NCBI GenBank assembly: GCA_007135385.1
Contig: SLIY01000401.1
Coordinates: 1-16,237, forward strand
DNA: 16,237 nt
Source of the DNA: Leptolyngbyaceae cyanobacterium CSSed165cm_216
GTDB taxonomy: Bacteria > Cyanobacteriota > Cyanobacteriia > Phormidesmidales > Phormidesmidaceae
Reading direction: 5' to 3'
Below, piece after piece: positions 1 through 6,378 of this stretch. A model generated the notes under the pieces. The model was given only the letters and a program-made list of their open reading frames with translations, was not told the DNA's origin and did no database searches. Position 1 is the stretch's first letter; each line of letters opens with the position of its first letter. A program made the translations under genes and the position numbers.

Positions 1-154
1 ATTGACGAGGCCAGGAATTGGTTGTGGCCATATCTCTGCCCATTACTGACAAGACTAACTTATAGGATGCCAAGACTATGGGGCGAGGCAGGGTTTTGGG
101 AGGGCTTTCTTAAGGTTTGGGCTTCAGGGGGCGATCGCCTGAGGTTAGTCGGCC

Positions 155-173
155 TATTCCTTAAGGCGGGAAG
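155..173. repeat. 19-bp sequence shared with 13439-13457
   Basis: Exact second copy of the 19-mer that spans the rsmI stop codon. Homology does not extend beyond 19 bp on either side. Possible small dispersed repeat or relic of a duplication. Confidence 0.7.
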
Positions 174-247
174 CTATGCCCGTAATAGACGTCAGGAGCT
201 AGGAGTCAGAAGGGCAATGCCAGCCAAATCCATACCCCAAATTCAGG

Positions 248-290
248 TAAACCCCTAGCCCGATGTCGAAGGCTTTGGGCCAGGGGTTTA
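248..290. repeat. imperfect 14-bp inverted repeat
   Basis: The arms 248-261 (core AAACCCCT) and 277-290 (core AGGGGTTT) pair over 13 of 14 positions with a 15-nt loop. No T-run follows on the plus strand, so it is not a textbook terminator. It may be a REP-like element or the end of a transcript entering from the left. Confidence 0.4.
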
Positions 291-360
291 GCTAAGCTGG
301 ACAGGTGTACGTCCATAGGATTACGTAGCGGCTTAACTCAACATTTATAGTTTCGTCGGC

Positions 361-398
361 AAAAATTCCCTTGACTTCACGTATTAGAGGTCAAGGGA
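361..398 (-). terminator. candidate intrinsic terminator, minus strand
   Basis: Arms 367-378 and 387-398 (outer core TCCCTTGAC / GTCAAGGGA) form a 12-bp stem with one G-T pair and an 8-nt loop. Read on the minus strand, the stem is followed by AATTTTT (complement of 361-367), the usual layout of a rho-independent terminator. No minus-strand protein gene lies between here and 686, so the transcript it would end is unknown. Confidence 0.45.
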
Positions 399-583
399 TG
401 CCAAATTAGGGAACATAGCAAAGACTTAAACGATGATGGTCAAGAGAGAAATTACTGAGTCATGGCCTTGTGCTTTCCGTTGACAAGACTCCTTGTGATG
501 ATGCTCTTTGGTCAGCGTCTAAGTCATTTGTGATTCAGGGCACTGTGTCTACCTCCTGCGTTTGAGTTGGGTGTAAGCTACGC

Positions 584-608
584 CGTTCTCTGCCCGAGTC
601 AGAGAACG
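584..608. repeat. 9-bp perfect hairpin
   Basis: CGTTCTCTG (584-592) and CAGAGAACG (600-608) pair perfectly around a 7-nt loop. There is no T-run on either side. It sits about 80 nt upstream of the lipoprotein gene, so it could be part of a leader or a dispersed repeat. The adjacent TAAGCTACGCC (574-584) resembles TAAGCGTAGCC inside that gene's 3' end (912-922). Confidence 0.35.
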
Positions 609-672
609 CCTCAGGGCTTCTATCAACATCTACTCGTCTTTACGTTGACATACCCAAATCCAGATGCTTAAT

Positions 673-678
673 GAGGAG
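673..678 (+). promoter_or_regulatory. ribosome binding site GAGGAG
   Basis: Strong Shine-Dalgarno 7 nt before ATG 686. It decides the start in favour of 686 over the in-frame ATG at 671. Confidence 0.7.
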
Positions 679-685
679 ATTTTCC

Positions 686-958
686 ATGTCGAAAACACTA
701 ATATGCTTGGTTGCTATCACATCCCTAGGGCTGGCCGGTTGCCCTAGCCGTAGCGATGAAGTCCAACAAATTCCAGACAACCAACAGTCTCAAGGGGAAA
801 CCCAGGATAGTCTCAAAAATGTTGGCATGCTTGAAAACGATTCAGACCCTAGGGCTATTCCCACGCCTGCGTTGCTGCCCGGCTTAATTGGCATGGGCGT
901 TGCCGCTTGGCGTAAGCGTAGCCATGGTCAAGCAGAGACTGCCCCTGAGCAGTCATAA
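686..958 (+). CDS. small lipoprotein with PTPA-CTERM sorting signal
   Basis: A 90-residue exported protein of unknown function. The N-terminus is a lipoprotein signal peptide: MSK, a hydrophobic core, then the lipobox L16-A-G-C19. Mature residues 20-57 are polar and rich in Q, S, D and N. The C-terminus reads I-PTPA (59-62), a hydrophobic stretch LLPGLIGMGVAAW, then RKR (76-78) and a 12-residue polar tail. That three-part layout matches the cyanobacterial PTPA-CTERM variant of PEP-CTERM signals, which are recognised by exosortase-type enzymes. I start at 686 because GAGGAG (673-678) sits 7 nt upstream; an in-frame ATG at 671 overlaps that site and would add RRF before the signal peptide. Having both a lipobox and a PTPA-CTERM is unusual. 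A perfect terminator follows 54 nt after the stop, so it is probably monocistronic. No exosortase gene is in the window. Confidence 0.75.
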   Translation: MSKTLICLVAITSLGLAGCPSRSDEVQQIPDNQQSQGETQDSLKNVGMLENDSDPRAIPTPALLPGLIGMGVAAWRKRSHGQAETAPEQS

Positions 959-1012
959 CTGGTCAGCCAGGCTGGATTCAACGCTTGAGGGTTAATCCGG
1001 ATCATTAAATGC

Positions 1013-1050
1013 CCCAGGCAGCATTCCTAAAATGCTGCCTGGGATCTTTT
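1013..1050 (+). terminator. intrinsic terminator after the lipoprotein gene
   Basis: A perfect 13-bp stem (1013-1025 / 1031-1043, core CAGGCAGCATT), 5-nt loop CCTAA, then ATCTTTT. It ends the transcript of the small lipoprotein gene. Confidence 0.9.
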
Positions 1051-1116
1051 GGGTTGCTGTTGACAGCGATAATATCGATTCTCCAGGTTGAGACTACAAA
1101 ACCTACAGCTTCAAAG

Positions 1117-1142
1117 CCCCTCGCCCAGCTTTGGGAGAGGGG
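1117..1142. repeat. REP-like GC-rich hairpin
   Basis: CCCCTCGCCCA (1117-1127) pairs with TGGGAGAGGGG (1132-1142), one mismatch, 4-nt loop, followed by TTTGGGGTGAGGGCT. The pattern (CCCTC...GAGAGGGGttggGGTGAGGG) resembles extragenic palindromes found in many copies in bacterial genomes. Only one copy is in this window, so repeat status is inferred from pattern. Confidence 0.5.
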
Positions 1143-1192
1143 TTTGGGGTGAGGGCTAAGTGTAGCGGTCAATCAAGGAATTGGTATAAGGC

Positions 1193-1375
1193 ATGAGATT
1201 GACTCTCCAGCCTGTTTCTGAGCAGGATTGGAGGATAAGTTGCAGCCAGATAGGAGCTCAGATACATTGGCCCCGTGGTAGAAGTGAGTCAACCCGGTTC
1301 ACGCTATACCCTAAACAGCAGCTCCGGCTTAACCAACTCTTAGCGAAAACCTTCACACCGATCCCACAGTATTGA
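1193..1375 (+). CDS. doubtful 60-residue ORF
   Basis: An ATG-started open frame in an otherwise gene-free gap, encoding a basic polypeptide with an amphipathic end (QQLRLNQLLAK). I recognise no family. The only purine-rich stretch before it (AAGG) is about 1 nt from the ATG, too close for a ribosome site. It may be chance, or a decayed remnant. It has no neighbour in the same orientation within 100 nt. Confidence 0.18.
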   Translation: MRLTLQPVSEQDWRISCSQIGAQIHWPRGRSESTRFTLYPKQQLRLNQLLAKTFTPIPQY

Positions 1376-1485
1376 ATGATAGAAGTAACGGATCTTAATA
1401 TCCGCCCTTAGGCAGCAGCCTTGCTTCTGACCACACTTGACTTGTGCCACGCTTTTCTGCACATCAGCCCCTTAGGACAACTACT

Positions 1486-3387
1486 ATGACCAGCTTTCCC
1501 ATTGATCTGGGCGCTTACCAGCGAATTTCTTTAGATGCTTCAAATCCTACCCTGACCGACGACCAGCGCAGTGCCCTAAAGGCCAATATTCAGCTTTGTC
1601 GTGACGCCATTGTGTTTTTCACGGCCACTGGGGCCGCCCGGGGAGTGGGCGGTCACACGGGTGGTCCCTACGACACTGTGCCTGAGGTGATGATTCTGGA
1701 TGCCCTGTTTCGGGGAACTGGGGAAAAGTATGTGCCCATTTTCTTTGATGAAGCGGGTCACCGGGTCGCCACCCAATACCTGATGGCGGTCTTGAATGGG
1801 GACATGCCCGCTGAACAACTGATGCGCTATCGGGAAGCCCACCAAAAGCTGCCGGGTCACCCTGAACTCGGGCTAACCCCTGGTGTTAAGTTTAGCTCAG
1901 GTCGTCTAGGGCACATGTGGCCCTATGTTAACGGTGTAGCCTTGGCCAACCCTGGTAAGGCTGTCTTTTGCCTCGGATCGGATGGCTCTCAGCAGGAGGG
2001 CAATGATGCGGAAGCAGCTCGGTTTGCAGTGGCTAACCATGTCAATGTCAAGTTGCTGATTGACGACAACGATGTCACCATTGCGGGCCACCCCTCCCAT
2101 TACATGGGAGGCTACAGCGTCAAGCAAACCCTAGAGGGCCATGGCTTGACGGTCCTGGAAGGGGATGGGGAAGACATCGACAGCCTCTACGCCAATATCT
2201 GTCAAGCCATCAATACCCCTGGTCCTGTGGCCATTGTGAATAAGCGAGCCATGGCCGTTGGCATTGATGGCATAGAAGGTACTACCCATGGCCATGATGT
2301 GGTGCCTGTGGATGCTGCCGTCAAATACCTAGAGGCCAAGGGACACACGGCCGCCGTTGAGGTCCTGAAGGGAATCGAGAAGCCCAAGAACACCTATCAA
2401 TTTTTGGGATCTAGCGACAAACTGGGGGCTAACCGCAACGTTTTTGGCGATGCGGTGGTTGAGGTGTTGGGGACCATGGACGAAGCCACCCGAAAAGCCA
2501 GTGTGCTAGTGGTGGATAGCGATCTAGAAGGCTCCTGTGGATTGGCCCAAATTCGCAAAGCCCACCCGGAAGTGTTCATCAGCGGGGGGATTCAAGAGCG
2601 GGGTAACCTGTCAGCGGCGGCTGGTTTTGGCATGGAAAAGGGTAAGCAAGGGATTTTTGCCACTTTTAGTGCCTTTTTGGAAATGTGTATTTCCGAAATC
2701 ACCATGGCCCGGTTGAATTATTCCAACCTGCTGTGCCACTTCTCCCATGCTGGTATCGACGACATGGCTGACAATACCTGTCACTTTGGCATTAACAACA
2801 TGTTTGCCGATAACGGCTTAGACGATGGCTACGAAACCCGTCTCTATTTTCCGGCCGATGCTAACCAGATGAAAGCCTGCGTCAAGGGGGTCTTTAACGA
2901 CCCTGGCCTGCGGTTTATCTTTTCGACCCGCTCGAAGGTGCCGATGATTCTTGATGCCGATGGCAATGACATGTTTGGCGGTGACTACACCTTTACTCCG
3001 GGTAAGGACGAGGTGATCCGGGAAGGGACGGCTGGTTACATTGTGACGTTTGGTGATTCCCTCTATCGCGCTCTAGATGCGGTAGAGCGCCTAAAGCAAG
3101 AGGGGATTGACGTGGGGCTCATTAACAAAGCCACCCTCAACGTTGTGGATGAAGCGATGATGGCCAAGCTGGGCCAAGCCCCCTTTGTCCTGGTGACGGA
3201 GGCCTTTAACCGGCGCACTGGTCTGGGCAGTCGGTTTGGTTCCTGGTTGCTAGAGCGGGGCTATACCCCCAAATTTGCCCATTTGGGCACCCATGAAGAA
3301 GGTAGCGGTGGACTGTGGGAGCAGTACCCCCACCAGGGGATTGACCCGGCGGGCATTATCGCCAAGGTGAAAGAGTTGGCGAGTTAG
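1486..3387 (+). CDS. transketolase-like thiamine diphosphate enzyme (divergent paralogue)
   Basis: A 633-residue cytosolic enzyme of the transketolase superfamily, expected to move two-carbon ketol units between sugar phosphates. It keeps the thiamine-diphosphate site G164-S-D-G ... D193-D-N-D, the PGHPE and TPGVKFSSGRLGH loops of the N-terminal domain, and a catalytic-type Glu371 in IQERGNLSAAAG (canonical VRE-H-x). It differs from the Calvin-cycle TktA: the usual SGHPGxPMG loop reads GGHTGGPYDTV, and the donor-binding GPTHQPxE loop is replaced by ADNTCHFGINN. Similar proteins occur as a second transketolase in cyanobacteria; the substrate is unsettled. The start at 1486 is chosen over the upstream in-frame codon at 1444 because AGGA (1474-1477) sits 8 nt before it and family members begin near TSFPIDLGAYQ. 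It is convergent with the CPBP gene and has no obvious terminator. It carries no HIP1 site in 1.9 kb. Confidence 0.85.
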   Translation: MTSFPIDLGAYQRISLDASNPTLTDDQRSALKANIQLCRDAIVFFTATGAARGVGGHTGGPYDTVPEVMILDALFRGTGEKYVPIFFDEAGHRVATQYLMAVLNGDMPAEQLMRYREAHQKLPGHPELGLTPGVKFSSGRLGHMWPYVNGVALANPGKAVFCLGSDGSQQEGNDAEAARFAVANHVNVKLLIDDNDVTIAGHPSHYMGGYSVKQTLEGHGLTVLEGDGEDIDSLYANICQAINTPGPVAIVNKRAMAVGIDGIEGTTHGHDVVPVDAAVKYLEAKGHTAAVEVLKGIEKPKNTYQFLGSSDKLGANRNVFGDAVVEVLGTMDEATRKASVLVVDSDLEGSCGLAQIRKAHPEVFISGGIQERGNLSAAAGFGMEKGKQGIFATFSAFLEMCISEITMARLNYSNLLCHFSHAGIDDMADNTCHFGINNMFADNGLDDGYETRLYFPADANQMKACVKGVFNDPGLRFIFSTRSKVPMILDADGNDMFGGDYTFTPGKDEVIREGTAGYIVTFGDSLYRALDAVERLKQEGIDVGLINKATLNVVDEAMMAKLGQAPFVLVTEAFNRRTGLGSRFGSWLLERGYTPKFAHLGTHEEGSGGLWEQYPHQGIDPAGIIAKVKELAS

Positions 3388-3465
3388 CCATCGGCTTGGC
3401 CGGGTTTAAAGGGGAAGGGGTAACCCATCGTTAGCTGGCCTGATTGGCTGACATGGGCGGCCCCT

Positions 3466-3503
3466 AATCCCTACTGAACTACTGAACTGATGAATCCCTA
3501 CTG
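3466..3503. repeat. short direct repeats across the end of the CPBP gene
   Basis: ACTGAACT occurs twice in tandem (3473-3480, 3481-3488), and the 11-mer AATCCCTACTG flanks it (3466-3476 and 3493-3503). The second 11-mer includes the stop codon of the minus-strand CPBP gene. This looks like local replication slippage. Confidence 0.55.
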
Positions 3504-4349
3504 GGGTGGTTGAGACCAGCGGTAAAATATGCCGCCTAGCAAGCTCAAAAGGGCTAAGCCCAATAGGCCTGCCAGAGGATTATCGTCTAGCCCTGTCACC
3601 CAGGCAGGAACTGCCCCAGTGGGGGTAATCAGGTGCCCCACATTCACCAGATAGTAGCCCCACACTAAGCCACTGTGGAGTCCTACCGGGTGGCCGAGTC
3701 CAGTTGTAGCAGCTGAATCTAGGGGAATGCGTCGGGCCCAAACTAGGACGATACCCAGCAACAGTAACCCCAAGAACTGGGGCAGCATAGCCAAAAGCAC
3801 ATCTAGGGGCTTGATAAAGTGGGCCAAGGCAAAGATCAGGCTGCTGATGGTTAACGCCCCACTGAGCGAGCCGCCCTGTTCAAGTTCCCACAACAACCAG
3901 CCACGAAACAAAATTTCTTCTGACCAGCCCACAGCAAGGGCCGTGATTGCCCCTGCTAAGCCGATGCCAACCAACTCCCAGCCCAGGTCGGGCCTGAGTC
4001 TAGCCCAACCTAATCCCAATTGCACCAGCACCAGCAGCGCTAGACTCAGTAGACCGGTGATCCCGCCAAGCCCCATCCCCTGCAGTAAAGGCTTTAATCC
4101 GACAAAGCCTACCTGCCGCCAGGGTTTTGCCACCCTATGCACCCGCCGTAGCCATCGGGGGAGTACAACCAGGAACACGACATAGAGCAGCGCGGTGGGA
4201 AATAAATCGCCGCCGGGTAACCTTCCCTGGGCTGAGAGCCAATACAGGGGCAGGGCGGCTGGGGCCCAAACCATAGCCACTAATCCCAAGAAGGCAAAGA
4301 CCCGCACTGGAGAGGACGATTTGGCTAACTTCGAGGCCGCGATCGCCAT
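3498..4349 (-). CDS. CPBP-family intramembrane metalloprotease
   Basis: A 283-residue, strongly hydrophobic membrane protein with about seven to eight predicted spans. It carries the motifs of the CPBP (CAAX protease / bacteriocin-processing, Abi, type II CAAX endopeptidase) family: E144-E-x3-R149 in SEEILFRGW, F173-x3-H177 in FALAHF, and H225 in GLHSGLVW. These form the glutamate/histidine metal site in the membrane in characterised members. The physiological substrate of cyanobacterial members is unknown. It starts 13 nt after the clpS stop on the same strand, so the two are probably co-transcribed. The ATG is immediately followed by a HIP1 octamer (4339-4346) and has no good Shine-Dalgarno, so translation may depend on coupling to clpS. 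All three motifs are intact. Confidence 0.88.
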   Translation of the reverse strand: MAIAASKLAKSSSPVRVFAFLGLVAMVWAPAALPLYWLSAQGRLPGGDLFPTALLYVVFLVVLPRWLRRVHRVAKPWRQVGFVGLKPLLQGMGLGGITGLLSLALLVLVQLGLGWARLRPDLGWELVGIGLAGAITALAVGWSEEILFRGWLLWELEQGGSLSGALTISSLIFALAHFIKPLDVLLAMLPQFLGLLLLGIVLVWARRIPLDSAATTGLGHPVGLHSGLVWGYYLVNVGHLITPTGAVPAWVTGLDDNPLAGLLGLALLSLLGGIFYRWSQPPQ

Positions 4350-4362
4350 TTACGCACTCATA

Positions 4363-4650
4363 CTATTCGTCTGGTTCGATGGTACTGGTTAACCCTAAAG
4401 TCTTCAGCCCTTCGCTGTAGAACTCAGCATGTTCCAAGGCACAGGTAATCACCAGTGCGACTCCAGCGGTGTGAGCCTGCATCATAATGTCGACCGCTTG
4501 GGGCATGGTTAAGCTAGGTACAATCTTCAGCAGTGATTCCACCACGTACTCCATTGAGTTGAAGTCATCGTTATGAAGTAGCACCCGATAGCGGGGTGCT
4601 GGCTTGCGGACAGTGGAGGTTGTACTCCGCTCTATGGTTTCGACAGACAC
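4363..4650 (-). CDS. clpS: ATP-dependent Clp protease adaptor ClpS
   Basis: A 95-residue adaptor that delivers proteins with N-end-rule residues to a Clp chaperone-protease. The core YRVLLHNDDFNSMEYVV fits the ClpS fold; the residues that bind the N-terminal amino group (N27, D28, H60) and the hydrophobic-pocket gatekeeper (M33) are present, lined up with E. coli N34, D35, H66 and M40. The tail ITCALEHAEFYSEGLKTLGLTSTIEPDE is typical of the cyanobacterial ClpS1 type (from memory, not an alignment). It starts at GTG (4648-4650) with AGAGGG 6 nt upstream on the minus strand. It is the first gene of a pair with the CPBP protease. A TATGAT-like -10 lies about 50 nt upstream. Confidence 0.95.
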   Translation of the reverse strand: MSVETIERSTTSTVRKPAPRYRVLLHNDDFNSMEYVVESLLKIVPSLTMPQAVDIMMQAHTAGVALVITCALEHAEFYSEGLKTLGLTSTIEPDE

Positions 4651-4703
4651 GGCAATCCCTCTTCAGCTGGATAAAGGATGAACTCCAGGGACATTTTTAT
4701 CTC

Positions 4704-4709
4704 ATCATA
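4704..4709 (-). promoter_or_regulatory. possible -10 element for clpS
   Basis: On the minus strand this reads TATGAT, about 54 nt before the clpS GTG. There is no good -35 at 17 nt, so it is only a candidate. A long inverted repeat (TTTACCCT 4714-4721 / AGGGTAAA 4746-4753) lies just upstream and could be an operator. Confidence 0.3.
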
Positions 4710-4713
4710 AAAC

Positions 4714-4753
4714 TTTACCCTAGGCTGATTGTCGCCCTTGGGTCAAGGGTAAA
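4714..4753. repeat. inverted repeat between divergent clpS and hypothetical gene
   Basis: TTTACCCT (4714-4721) and AGGGTAAA (4746-4753) are perfect 8-bp arms 24 nt apart; an overlapping inner pair CCCTTG / CAAGGG (4735-4740 / 4744-4749) offers an alternative hairpin. It sits in the divergent promoter region. Confidence 0.4.
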
Positions 4754-4940
4754 TACCAACCCGGGCAATGTCTTGAAAACGGCGACGCCTTTGTCTGGCC
4801 TGATGTGAGATGACCTATCCCTACAATCAAGGCCCATTGTCAGGGCAGGAAATTGGGAGCGATGGATACTTAGGCGCGAATTTCTTGACGCGATTTTTTT
4901 TACCATAGAGGGTATATCGGATTGTCATCTTGATACCGCT

Positions 4941-5417
4941 GTGCCAGAGTCTTCTACCCCGAATCTTAAGTCAACTCCCGATCCAGTCCGGGAGAGTCCT
5001 AATGCCGAGACCTTGATCCCGCATCAAATTGTGTTTTTGGAGTGGCAAGGAACTCGATTATATGCTGAAGTTATTCAGGTTATCCGCGATCGCCAGGTTT
5101 GTTGGGTACGACCTTTGGTTTTGGCTGCCCCCGAACAGCCGCCCATCTTGTATGCATCCTCATGGTTTGATGCTTCGGATATCAGCGATGCTGCCAGACA
5201 ACCGGTCATACCCGACTTGATCTGGCCCATCCACCCATTTCGCCTGGCTTTGGATGAGGATGTGCTACCGTTTCTGAGCTTGCAGGGACAGAAGTGCTCT
5301 ATCTCTGGTCACCCCCAACCTGCCGATGTCACTCCTTTGCGTCAACTGCAGCAATTTGTCGCCAGTTTTTGTCCATCCCAGGTATCCAATGCTTTAGATA
5401 ACCGCGATCGCGCCTGA
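4941..5417 (+). CDS. conserved cyanobacterial hypothetical protein
   Basis: A 158-residue soluble protein, no signal peptide or membrane span. The first ~27 residues are low-complexity (S, T, P). The conserved-looking core starts at HQIVFLEWQGTRLYAEVIQVIRDRQVCWVRPLVL and continues to DLIWPIHPFRLALDEDVLPFLSLQ. I recall this pattern (a short beta-rich region around CWVRPL, then a WPI-FR-ALD motif) as a cyanobacteria-specific family without known function. The start is uncertain: GTG 4941 is the first possible codon, has no clear Shine-Dalgarno, and the family core begins later. Two HIP1 sites (5086-5093, 5404-5411) lie inside. It is divergent from clpS; a possible -10-like TATATC is at 4913-4918 and a TTGACG at 4885-4890, but their 22-nt spacing is poor. 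Confidence 0.75.
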   Translation: MPESSTPNLKSTPDPVRESPNAETLIPHQIVFLEWQGTRLYAEVIQVIRDRQVCWVRPLVLAAPEQPPILYASSWFDASDISDAARQPVIPDLIWPIHPFRLALDEDVLPFLSLQGQKCSISGHPQPADVTPLRQLQQFVASFCPSQVSNALDNRDRA

Positions 5418-5800
5418 CTCCAGGCCTGATCTCAGCAGCAATCTGGTGAGTCCAACGATGACATCGATCAGTATCCTCAGGCATAAGTCGGCCAATTGTT
5501 GCGGACCCCCTAGCCCTGACCTTCAGCCAGGGTTGCTAAATATCTGCCAGTCAGGACTAGCGCCTGCCGGTGACGACCCTTGGGTAGGGCCAGCGATCTA
5601 AACCAAATCCAAGTCCAGATCTGGAGTTCTGCCTGTGGGAAAACTCCAGATCTGGACTTGGTATAGGTGACAGCTGGGCTAGAACCCTCGAATTTGATAA
5701 ATTTTTCATGAAGATAGCCAAGCTGGAGTGATTACCTCCCTGACCCTCATCAATAATGCAGGCTACAAGACAACATCTAGGGGGCGGCACTTACGGGATG
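5418..5800. other. spacer with strong inverted repeat
   Basis: No gene seen on either strand; the open frame at 5557-5790 (minus) is produced largely by the repeat itself. It contains a weak hairpin (5511-5520 / 5526-5535, core CCCTG / CAGGG, no T-run) that may end the upstream gene's transcript, and the 20-bp perfect inverted repeat at 5609-5661. Confidence 0.6.
5609..5661. repeat. perfect 20-bp inverted repeat with nested palindromes
   Basis: The arms 5609-5628 and 5642-5661 are perfectly complementary over 20 bp with a 13-nt spacer. Each arm contains the 12-bp perfect palindrome TCCAGATCTGGA (5614-5625 and 5645-5656), so the same palindrome is also a direct repeat with centres 31 bp apart, about three helical turns. 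It could be a hairpin at the end of the minus-strand gene at 5801 (ATTTGGTTTA follows the stem on that strand), a mobile palindromic repeat, or a double operator. Confidence 0.9.
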
Positions 5801-6055
5801 TCACGGGGCCAGTCCCCAAGTGTCATCCACCCAAAGCGTGTTTAGCGTATTTCTTGGAACTAAGCGAATCCGGCCAGCGTCCATTTCGCTCATAAGCAGC
5901 TCTAAAGCTTCTGAGTCACCTACGGGTAAATACCCTAGGCGAGATAGCTCGGTGTTAATTCCCTGCTCGATATCAGGGGTCAAGAGCCCAATATGGAGGG
6001 CCTTTTCAACCAGATGACGGATAGAGAAGGTTTGATGCATAGATATCTGGCTCAT
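5801..6055 (-). CDS. small conserved cyanobacterial protein
   Basis: An 84-residue soluble, mostly helical protein of unknown function. The stretch TFSIRHLVEKAL ... LTPDIEQGINTELSRLGYL ... SEALELLMSEMDAGRIRLVP has the layout of a widespread small cyanobacterial family (an N-terminal helix, a T-P-x2-E-x2-I-N segment, then an A-L-x2-L-M helix and a short G-x-I/V end), which I recognise by pattern only. Two starts are possible: ATG 6055 (MSQISMHQTFS) or ATG 6040 (MHQTFS); neither has a clear Shine-Dalgarno, and the shorter form matches how such proteins usually begin. It is a single gene, divergent from the STAS gene. Confidence 0.7.
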   Translation of the reverse strand: MSQISMHQTFSIRHLVEKALHIGLLTPDIEQGINTELSRLGYLPVGDSEALELLMSEMDAGRIRLVPRNTLNTLWVDDTWGLAP

Positions 6056-6340
6056 AGATATTAGTCATATAAGTGAATGTTGTACTGACATTGTCTAAAG
6101 CTTTAGCCATTAGGGGGGTGATAGCCTTCATGATCCAATGTGAGCTTAGTTCAGGAAATAAGTGATTTAAATCACTCGCTGAATCAAGGTATACCAGTAT
6201 AGTCAGTGAATTCACGGAGGTTGGTGGTTAACAGGATCTGCACACGATCAGCAGTTTTATCAAGTTCAGACTAATTCCCTGGATAAAGTTAGGTGTTTTA
6301 CAGTGAAAACACTTACTGTCGTAGATATTAGATCGTAGCT

Positions 6341-6357
6341 TTAACAGTTGTTAACAA
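6341..6357. promoter_or_regulatory. overlapping palindromes before the STAS gene
   Basis: TTAACA-GT-TGTTAA (6341-6354) overlaps the perfect 10-bp palindrome TTGTTAACAA (6348-6357), 17 nt before the ribosome site. This is a plausible binding site for a dimeric regulator; no regulator gene is adjacent. Confidence 0.4.
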
Positions 6358-6373
6358 TTTTCTTGGGCTGACT

Positions 6374-6378
6374 AGGAG
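6374..6378 (+). promoter_or_regulatory. ribosome binding site AGGAG
   Basis: AGGAG 9 nt before the ATG at 6388 supports that start for the STAS-domain gene. Confidence 0.6.

Larger units (their letters stand above)
1..685. other. gene-free left edge with hairpins
   Basis: No convincing gene is visible. The only long open frame on the plus strand (22-258) has no ribosome site and low-complexity, non-protein-like content. The stretch holds one HIP1 site (131-138), an imperfect 14-bp inverted repeat (248-261 / 277-290), a terminator-like hairpin facing the minus strand (361-398) and a 9-bp hairpin (584-592 / 600-608). A TTGACA at 645-650 lies upstream of the lipoprotein gene, but the only -10 at proper spacing (668-673) overlaps its ribosome site, so I do not call a promoter. 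Confidence 0.6.
959..1485. other. spacer between lipoprotein and transketolase genes
   Basis: Contains the terminator at 1013-1050, the REP-like hairpin at 1117-1142 and one doubtful short ORF at 1193-1375. A small inverted repeat (CGGAT 1389-1393 / ATCCG 1400-1404) lies about 80 nt before the transketolase start. I see no clear sigma-70-type promoter. Confidence 0.5.

Noticed and set aside
22..258. 78-codon open frame at the left edge
   Set aside because: No ribosome site, unnatural composition, runs through a HIP1 site and ends inside the hairpin at 248-290; no family resemblance.
1060..1065. TTGACA as a -35 box downstream of the lipoprotein terminator
   Set aside because: No acceptable -10 at 16-18 nt; the nearby CGATAATATCG is too close.
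5557..5790. 77-codon minus-strand frame
   Set aside because: It is open mainly because it spans the perfect inverted repeat; no ribosome site and no protein-like pattern.
6006..6215. 69-codon minus-strand frame upstream of the small cyanobacterial gene
   Set aside because: Overlaps that gene's start out of frame, in AT-rich regulatory DNA, with no Shine-Dalgarno or recognisable domain.
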